DNA of 64,000 nucleotides from Paenibacillus harenae DSM 16969. GTDB taxonomy: Bacteria; Bacillota; Bacilli; Paenibacillales; Paenibacillaceae. Both the position numbers and the translations under genes were made by a program. Of this stretch, positions 59,330 through 64,000 are shown in pieces (position 1 is the stretch's first letter; each line of letters opens with the position of its first letter). The stretch covers positions 118,350-182,349 of the forward strand of contig NZ_AULV01000017.1 of assembly GCF_000422465.1 (NCBI RefSeq), in the 5' to 3' direction. The notes beneath the pieces were generated by a model that saw only the letters and a list, made by a program, of their open reading frames with translations, was not told the DNA's origin and did no database searches.

Positions 59330-59884
59330 TTATTCGCCTGCAGCGAAGCTGTCGATCGCGGCGAGCGGGAGATGGTCGGTAACAATGCGGCTATAATGCG
59401 CCAGTCGTACGATACCGCTCTCATCAATCAAAAATTCGGCAGGTATTCGATTGAAGTTTGAACCTTCCTCCGGAGTAAGGGCAAAGCCGGCAGCAGCAGC
59501 TTCTTCGGCAAACCTTTTCGTGTTCGCATCGGCCATTGTCATACGTACTTTCTCTTCGGACGTCTCGACACCGTACAAATCGTACAATTGCGCCTTCGGA
59601 TCGGCAATGAGCGGGAACGGAGCGTTTTGAGCCCCGACGTATGTCCGCATATTCGCTTCCGGCGATTCGAAGACGGCGATGACATCCATACCTTGTCGTT
59701 GCCAATCTGGATATCGGTCGATAAAATGATGCACCCGCAAATTGCAAAGAGCGCAAGCGGAGAAGCGCATAAAGGCGAGCAGCACTTTGCGGCCGCGATA
59801 ACTATCAAGTGATATGGGATTGCCGCAGTGGTCGACGGTTCGGAATGCCGGGGCAATCATGCCCTGCTGAAGCTGATGCGTCAT
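59330..59884 (-). CDS. peroxiredoxin-like protein (AhpC/TSA fold)
   Basis: Thiol-peroxidase-fold protein of 184 residues. APAFRTVDHCGNPISLDSYRGRKVLLAF starts the thioredoxin fold, then MRFSACALCNLRVH, with a CxxC at the place of the peroxidatic Cys, and later FPLIADPKAQLYDLYGV and PAEFLIDESGIVRLAHY. It would reduce peroxides or other thiols. The start is the ATG at 59884, with GGAGG nine bases upstream; a longer frame to 59989 overlaps the Crp/Fnr gene. The Crp/Fnr gene is 76 bp upstream on the same strand. Confidence 0.82.
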   Translation of the reverse strand: MTHQLQQGMIAPAFRTVDHCGNPISLDSYRGRKVLLAFMRFSACALCNLRVHHFIDRYPDWQRQGMDVIAVFESPEANMRTYVGAQNAPFPLIADPKAQLYDLYGVETSEEKVRMTMADANTKRFAEEAAAAGFALTPEEGSNFNRIPAEFLIDESGIVRLAHYSRIVTDHLPLAAIDSFAAGE

Positions 59885-59960
59885 CAGTGAATACCTCCTG
59901 TATTTGGGAAAATGATTTACTGATCCAATATACCAGAAAGAGTAGCACCGCTTCTGTGAC

Positions 59961-60632
59961 CTAGTCACCAAATAGCTCTTCCAATTCACTGCGGCGGGTG
60001 ATTCGTATCCAACCTCGTCCTGTCTCCACCCACCCCTGCCGCTGAAATCGCTGCAGCGTGCGGCTCACGACTTCACGGGCGGTGCCGACCTCGGAGGCAA
60101 GCTCATAATGCGTCATTCGCAGCAACGGCTGCTGCTCCGACGTGGAACTCAGCAGTGCTTCAGCCAGCCGCATAGCCAGCGGATTGGTCTGCCTCGCTTG
60201 AAACTGTTCGCCCATATGCAAAATTCCTTCGAGCAGGGTACCGAACACGATTTTACGGATCGACTCGTATTCTTGCACCCAGCGGAGGAAGCTGAGTTTG
60301 GACACAAACAGCGCCTCGACCTCCGTCTCAGCCTCGATGACGGCTGGGTAGTCTCTTCCGCTTAGTCCGCTAAGCACAAGGAGAGCGCAAACTTCGCCGG
60401 GGTTAAGTTTATTGACAATACGCTCGCCCCCATCCTTCCCGATTTGGATGATGCGAGCGCTACCGCTCAGCAATAACATGCCATAGACCGTTGCTTCCTC
60501 CCGCTGAAAGAGACGCGATTTGGCAGAGAATGTCCGCACTTCCGGCTGAGCTTTAGCCCAGTCCTCGTGGCTAACATCCCTCAAACACGGGAAAACTTCC
60601 AGCAACCGCTTATCCGTGACGATAGAAGTCAT
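59961..60632 (-). CDS. Crp/Fnr-family transcription regulator
   Basis: Regulator of 223 residues. An N-terminal cyclic-nucleotide-binding beta-roll (VYGMLLLSGSARII, LNPGEVCALLVLSGLSGRDYPAVIEAETEVEALFV), a dimerisation helix and a C-terminal HTH with THYELASEVGTAREVVSRTLQRFQRQGWVETGRGWI. No Fe-S cysteine cluster of the FNR type is visible (only scattered Cys), so it is more Crp-like. It precedes the peroxiredoxin-like gene and may control it. Confidence 0.88.
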   Translation of the reverse strand: MTSIVTDKRLLEVFPCLRDVSHEDWAKAQPEVRTFSAKSRLFQREEATVYGMLLLSGSARIIQIGKDGGERIVNKLNPGEVCALLVLSGLSGRDYPAVIEAETEVEALFVSKLSFLRWVQEYESIRKIVFGTLLEGILHMGEQFQARQTNPLAMRLAEALLSSTSEQQPLLRMTHYELASEVGTAREVVSRTLQRFQRQGWVETGRGWIRITRRSELEELFGD

Positions 60633-60827
60633 GTCCTGTCCCCATCCTTAAAATTTCGTTTGCTTTAGAAATCGAATTCCCCCCCAATTCAACCTCATGG
60701 TTTACTCGTTTCTCCACCGTAATGCTGTAAATTATACCATAAACTCCACACTAAACTCCCGAGGGAGCTTAACGGGCTGCCGTCTTTGCTGGCTGGAAGT
60801 CCGTTTTTATGAAGCTTTTGAACTCCT

Positions 60828-61316
60828 TTAGTTGAACAACTCTTTGTACATTAAGATATCATCAACAAATTCCCCTCCAATTTTGAACTCATTGATAAGT
60901 CTTCCTTGCTCTTTGAAACCATTCTTTAAATAGAATGAAATTGCACCTGCATTCGTTGAAAGCACTCGGAGAGATAATTTAGTGGTACCGTTATCTTTAC
61001 TCCATTCGAAAATATGATCTAACAATGCTTTCCCGATACCTTTACCTTGAAAACTCGGGTCAACTCCAATAATTATTTCCAAAACGTGATTGTTAGATTT
61101 CAGCTTTGTAGGACGTTTAAATCCTACATATCCTGCAACTTTATCGTTTATGATCGCAACAAACTGACTGCCAGCAGGGCAGTGCTTGGAGTAGTCATCC
61201 TCGGATTCCCAATAAATCGGTTGAGGGGTATTTTCATCATTCCAAATTATGTTATTTAACTCCACCAATTGTCCGAAATCGGACTTGACTGATGGTCTTA
61301 TAATTAAGTCATTCAT
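60828..61316 (-). CDS. GNAT-family N-acetyltransferase
   Basis: Acetyltransferase of 162 residues with a classic acetyl-CoA loop: LEIIIGVDPSFQGKGIGKALLDHIF (QGKGIG), followed by LSLRVLSTNAGAISFYLKNGFKEQGR. The substrate is unknown; RimI-like or small-molecule acylation is possible. The gene is AT-rich. It is a single gene next to the truncated transposase. Confidence 0.88.
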   Translation of the reverse strand: MNDLIIRPSVKSDFGQLVELNNIIWNDENTPQPIYWESEDDYSKHCPAGSQFVAIINDKVAGYVGFKRPTKLKSNNHVLEIIIGVDPSFQGKGIGKALLDHIFEWSKDNGTTKLSLRVLSTNAGAISFYLKNGFKEQGRLINEFKIGGEFVDDILMYKELFN

Positions 61317-61437
61317 ACCTATCAGGTCTCCTCAAATTGTGAATTTATCTATAACATTAGAACAATCGTTCGTAATAAACATTAACAAAAAATGAAATCC
61401 TGAAACAACCAATAATTCAGCAAAACAGCGCCGACGG

Positions 61438-62436
61438 ATGCAAATGGTCATGAAGCAGATTCGCTCCAAACAAGACAAACAGAGGGATAGCCGAAAACTT
61501 ATCTTTCTAATCGTAAATGACACGCGCTGCAAGAAAGACAAGTCCACCAAGAAAATGGAGGCGCTAAGCTTTCAGTACTCCCATGAAACTGGAAAGTCTG
61601 TGTGGTGCCATTGCCTGGTCACGGCTCATGTGGTTGCCCAAGGTTGCTCTTACGCTTGGGATTATCGCCCCTACTATCAAGAGGAGTATTGTCAGGCTGA
61701 GCGGTTGGAATTTAAAAGCAAGAACGACTTGGCTATGGAGATGATCGAGGCTTTTTCTGCCCAGGCTGATGAGCAGGTTTATGTCCTCATGGATAGCTGG
61801 TACACTAGCGAAAAAGTGATCAACGCCTGTAACCGCAAGGGCTTCCATGTTATTGCCGCGCTGAAAACGAATCGCCGGATTCGCCCGGCAGGAGTATCAA
61901 TAAAGATCGATGAGTTCGCTGAAAAGTACATTCGTAAGTCTGATCTCCACTCCGTTACGGTAGAAGGTCAGGGGACGTACTTGGTGTATCCTTACGAGGG
62001 ATCGGTCAGCGACATCGAAAATGTCAAGCTACTGCTGTCCTGGAAGGACGAATACACGGGCTTAAGCAAACCTCAGGTTTGTCTCTTGTGTACGGATCTA
62101 TCGCTGGATCTCGTCACGATTCAGAGGTACTATCATGTGCGTTGGAACATTGAGACCGGATATCGGTACTTCAAGGAACTGCTGGGCTTTGACCAATACC
62201 AGTTGCTTTCGATTCACGGCATTCAGCGATTTTGGGCGATCCAATTCCTGACGCAAAACTTCCTGGAGTTTCAGCGGCAGGAGTGGATGGAGCAGCAGTC
62301 TGACTTAACGCTTGGAGATGTGGCACGACGCATCCGAGAAGAGTTCTTTGGACAAATCATCGTCTATGTTTACCAACAAGCTTTGGAGAAGAAACCTCTT
62401 TTCGACATTCTCAAGCATCTTAAGCTATCAGCCTAA
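61438..62436 (+). pseudogene. IS4/IS701-type transposase, N-terminally truncated
   Basis: DDE transposase remainder of 332 codons. First Asp in LIVNDT (residue 28), second in VLMDSWYTS (119), Glu in the YREK motif YYHVRWNIETGYRYFKE (239). The region before the first Asp, normally 80-100 residues, is missing: the frame is closed by TGA at 61393. So the 5' end of the element has been lost and it is probably not active. No left inverted repeat is seen. The right end would lie near 62450-62510. Confidence 0.8.
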
Positions 62437-62563
62437 ACCGAAAAATGCCGACTACGCTACAGGTCTGCCCATTTTGGGACATTGAAGAGGGAATTCGCAA
62501 AAGTCAAGTATTTTACAGGAGTGCTAGGCAATTTCGTCTTAACCCTATTTACACTTTATTTAA

Positions 62564-62872
62564 AAGATCGCGAACTTATATGCAGCGCACTTTTTCATCA
62601 AATATTTTGACTGGTACTTAATCATTCCAGGGGCTTTAGGGAGTTTGGGAACTGGTATTTGGCTAGCAGTTGGAGCGTGGGGGATCACCACTCATTACTG
62701 GATTATCGCGAAGTGGGTCGGCAATTTGATGACGATTTTCTTTGGTAGCATTTTTATTGGTACGTGGATTGAAGAGGCATTAGATGCGCTTTCTCACAAA
62801 GAGTTTGAGCCCATGTACAATCCTGAATACCTTCAAATTACCATTGTCATTTGTTATTTCCCCCGCTGTTAG
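62564..62872 (+). pseudogene. C-terminal remnant of a small membrane protein
   Basis: An open frame with no start codon (KIANLYAAHFFIKYFDWYLIIPG..., with at least two membrane helices and IFIGTWIEEALDAL). It looks like the end of a DUF2269-like four-helix protein. A TAA closes the frame upstream at 62561-62563, while coding-like sequence continues in another frame (GVLGNFVLTLFTLYLK). The transposase lies just to the left. The last codons also seem shifted, because another frame gives SFVISPAVSLYLV. Confidence 0.5.
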
Positions 62873-62911
62873 TTTATACCTTGTATGTTAAAGCATTATC
62901 TGTTAAATGGA

Positions 62912-63742
62912 TTATTTGAAATTTGGACATAAATGAAGCGGAGTAATATAAATTTCTTTTTTATCTGTGGATGCATTCCAAACATGACCGATTACCTTCA
63001 AGTAAGGCTCTCTACTAAGCTTTAGAAATGTTGTTGTACTTACCACATTATTGGGATCAATATCAATTATTACTTTAATATCTATTCCATTTACATTTAT
63101 GGTGGTAAATAAAGTAGGATGTTTATTATCCCATCCAGACTGTGGATCCAAATAATAATTCTGAGTTTGTACTGTTCCTTCAAAACGTCCTGCAAATGTA
63201 ACGTATTTTCCAATTAAACTCTCTAATTCACTCACAGTTTCATTGAGTATTAGGGGTAAATCCCAAACACCTTTTCTCTCGATAAACTCGGATAGTTTCT
63301 CTGCAAGAACTCTGTTATAAGTAGGGAGGTCTTCAGGTCTCTTTTCATGAGATTTTGGTGGCAGACTTAAAGAGTCCCATAACTCAGGAATTCTGTTTTT
63401 GTGCCAATAATAATGCCACTCGGATCCTTCAGCGAGACCATTTTTTATAAATATTTGTATCAAACTACTGCACTTTTCAATCATCTTACTTTTATATATC
63501 CTTAGCTGCTCAGGTGTTATTGCCCGTGTTAAAACCCCAGGTTGACCAGCTGCTGCTTGAGAGGTGTGAACCCTCGAATGACAATTAGGGCATAAAGGAA
63601 TAAGATTTTCGTAGCTATTATCTCCGTTATCAACTATGTAATCGATGTGATGAAGTTGAACTTCTTCTACTTGACACAGACAACATCGATGTAGACAATC
63701 AGTCAAGAGTTGGTTTGCTATTTGGGGTGGGATATTACTCAT
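62912..63742 (-). CDS. HNH endonuclease-domain protein
   Basis: Protein of 276 residues. The HNH domain is at the N-terminus: CLHRCCLCQ, then LHHIDYIVDNGDNSYENLIPLCPNCHSRVH (about 21-62), with the two zinc-binding CxxC pairs and catalytic His. A 210-residue C-terminal domain follows (WHYYWHKNRIPELWDSL; FAGRFEGTVQTQNYYLDP; an Asp/Asn-rich beta part) without a recognised family. It may recognise DNA or a small ligand, and a defence role is possible but unproven. The gene is AT-rich. ATG 63742 has AAAGG upstream; a TTG at 63751 is an alternative. Confidence 0.8.
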   Translation of the reverse strand: MSNIPPQIANQLLTDCLHRCCLCQVEEVQLHHIDYIVDNGDNSYENLIPLCPNCHSRVHTSQAAAGQPGVLTRAITPEQLRIYKSKMIEKCSSLIQIFIKNGLAEGSEWHYYWHKNRIPELWDSLSLPPKSHEKRPEDLPTYNRVLAEKLSEFIERKGVWDLPLILNETVSELESLIGKYVTFAGRFEGTVQTQNYYLDPQSGWDNKHPTLFTTINVNGIDIKVIIDIDPNNVVSTTTFLKLSREPYLKVIGHVWNASTDKKEIYITPLHLCPNFK

Positions 63743-63806
63743 TGAGCACAACCTTTCATTAATTTTCGGATAACTTCGGTTCAGTTATTAATTTATTTTC
63801 CATAAG

Positions 63807-63986
63807 TTATTCTTTCTTAGTCATAAGAATCCTGCCCTTTAACGTAACAATGCTGCCTATCATGCCGGCAGCTCCATCAGTTTGGCTATTCAACAATCGT
63901 TCCCAGTTAGGATTCCTGTAGAGCGTTAATTTTGCACTTTGCATAAAAACGAGCGACTCCGGTACGATGGGGTAGTCACGGGTCAT
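63807..63986 (-). CDS. possible 59-residue ORF at the right edge
   Basis: Frame from ATG 63986 to TAA 63807, beginning MTRDYPIVPESLVFMQSAKL. AAAGGG lies only two bases before the ATG, too close to be convincing. No family recognised; it could be the residue of a larger gene. Confidence 0.22.
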   Translation of the reverse strand: MTRDYPIVPESLVFMQSAKLTLYRNPNWERLLNSQTDGAAGMIGSIVTLKGRILMTKKE

Positions 63987-64000
63987 AGCCCTTTAGCCAT

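Noticed and set aside
61519..61527. Apparent active-site mutation VNDT instead of VDDT in the transposase
   Set aside because: In IS4-type transposases the catalytic Asp is the one directly before Thr, and this is kept. The element is dead because of its missing N-terminus, not because of this change.
1..64000. CRISPR arrays, tRNA, rRNA, T-box or other known riboswitches
   Set aside because: Looked for by eye on both strands; no regularly spaced repeats, no tRNA-like cloverleaf and no T-box GGTGGTACCGCG-type sequence were seen.

Overview
The window looks like chromosomal DNA of a Paenibacillus-like member of the Bacillales. The evidence is indirect: strong GGAGG ribosome-binding sites, two YesM/YesN-type two-component systems next to sugar ABC transporters that lack their own ATPase, CcpA-type cre sites, a secreted beta-helix protein with a C-terminal FIMAH-like domain, and many lipoproteins. 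No rRNA, tRNA or CRISPR array was seen.

Layout. 1-1.4 kb: a GMC oxidoreductase. 1.5-21 kb: carbohydrate acquisition, with a 1475-residue modular beta-helix protein, a foldase-like protein, and two complete transporter/sensor modules (binding protein plus two permeases plus YesMN pair). 21-30 kb: an Opp-type transporter operon ending in a HAD phosphatase, its LacI repressor and an MgtC-like protein. It is preceded by two palindromic operators and a cre site, so oligosaccharide uptake is more likely than peptide uptake. 30.5-32.1 kb: an AT-rich Lsa-type ABC-F gene with an attenuator-like leader. 32.3-34.0 kb: two GNAT-like 168-residue paralogues with a 21-codon gene between them. 34.2-38.5 kb: a SARP-type response regulator and a large dual-kinase hybrid sensor. 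38.8-41.1 kb: metal and metalloid genes (MerR plus thioredoxin-like protein, arsM, arsR and a small CCPACC-ending ORF). 41.2-47.6 kb: a cell-surface O-acylation cluster (DUF4358, DHHW, MBOAT, SGNH) beside a two-component system. 47.9-54.3 kb: SDR, AraC regulator, a quinone-stress-like operon (azoR, doxX, marR, pirin) and an esterase. 55.0-56.4 kb: a phosphotransferase behind a structured leader. 56.4 kb to the end: a 3' remnant of guaA, then accessory DNA (DUF5946, MerR/nitroreductase, peroxiredoxin/Crp, GNAT, a truncated transposase, a membrane-gene remnant, HNH protein).

The most interesting points are: the 21-codon peptide gene between the two GNAT-like genes; the arsR-leader ORF ending in CCPACC, which resembles the biarsenical-binding tetracysteine motif; the guaA 3' end, which suggests a genomic-island junction; a mercury-type MerR promoter whose regulator and partner have lost expected cysteines; and an attenuator before the ABC-F gene. 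All families were recognised by reading sequence, and no database search was run. Start codons were chosen by ribosome-binding-site spacing where stated.
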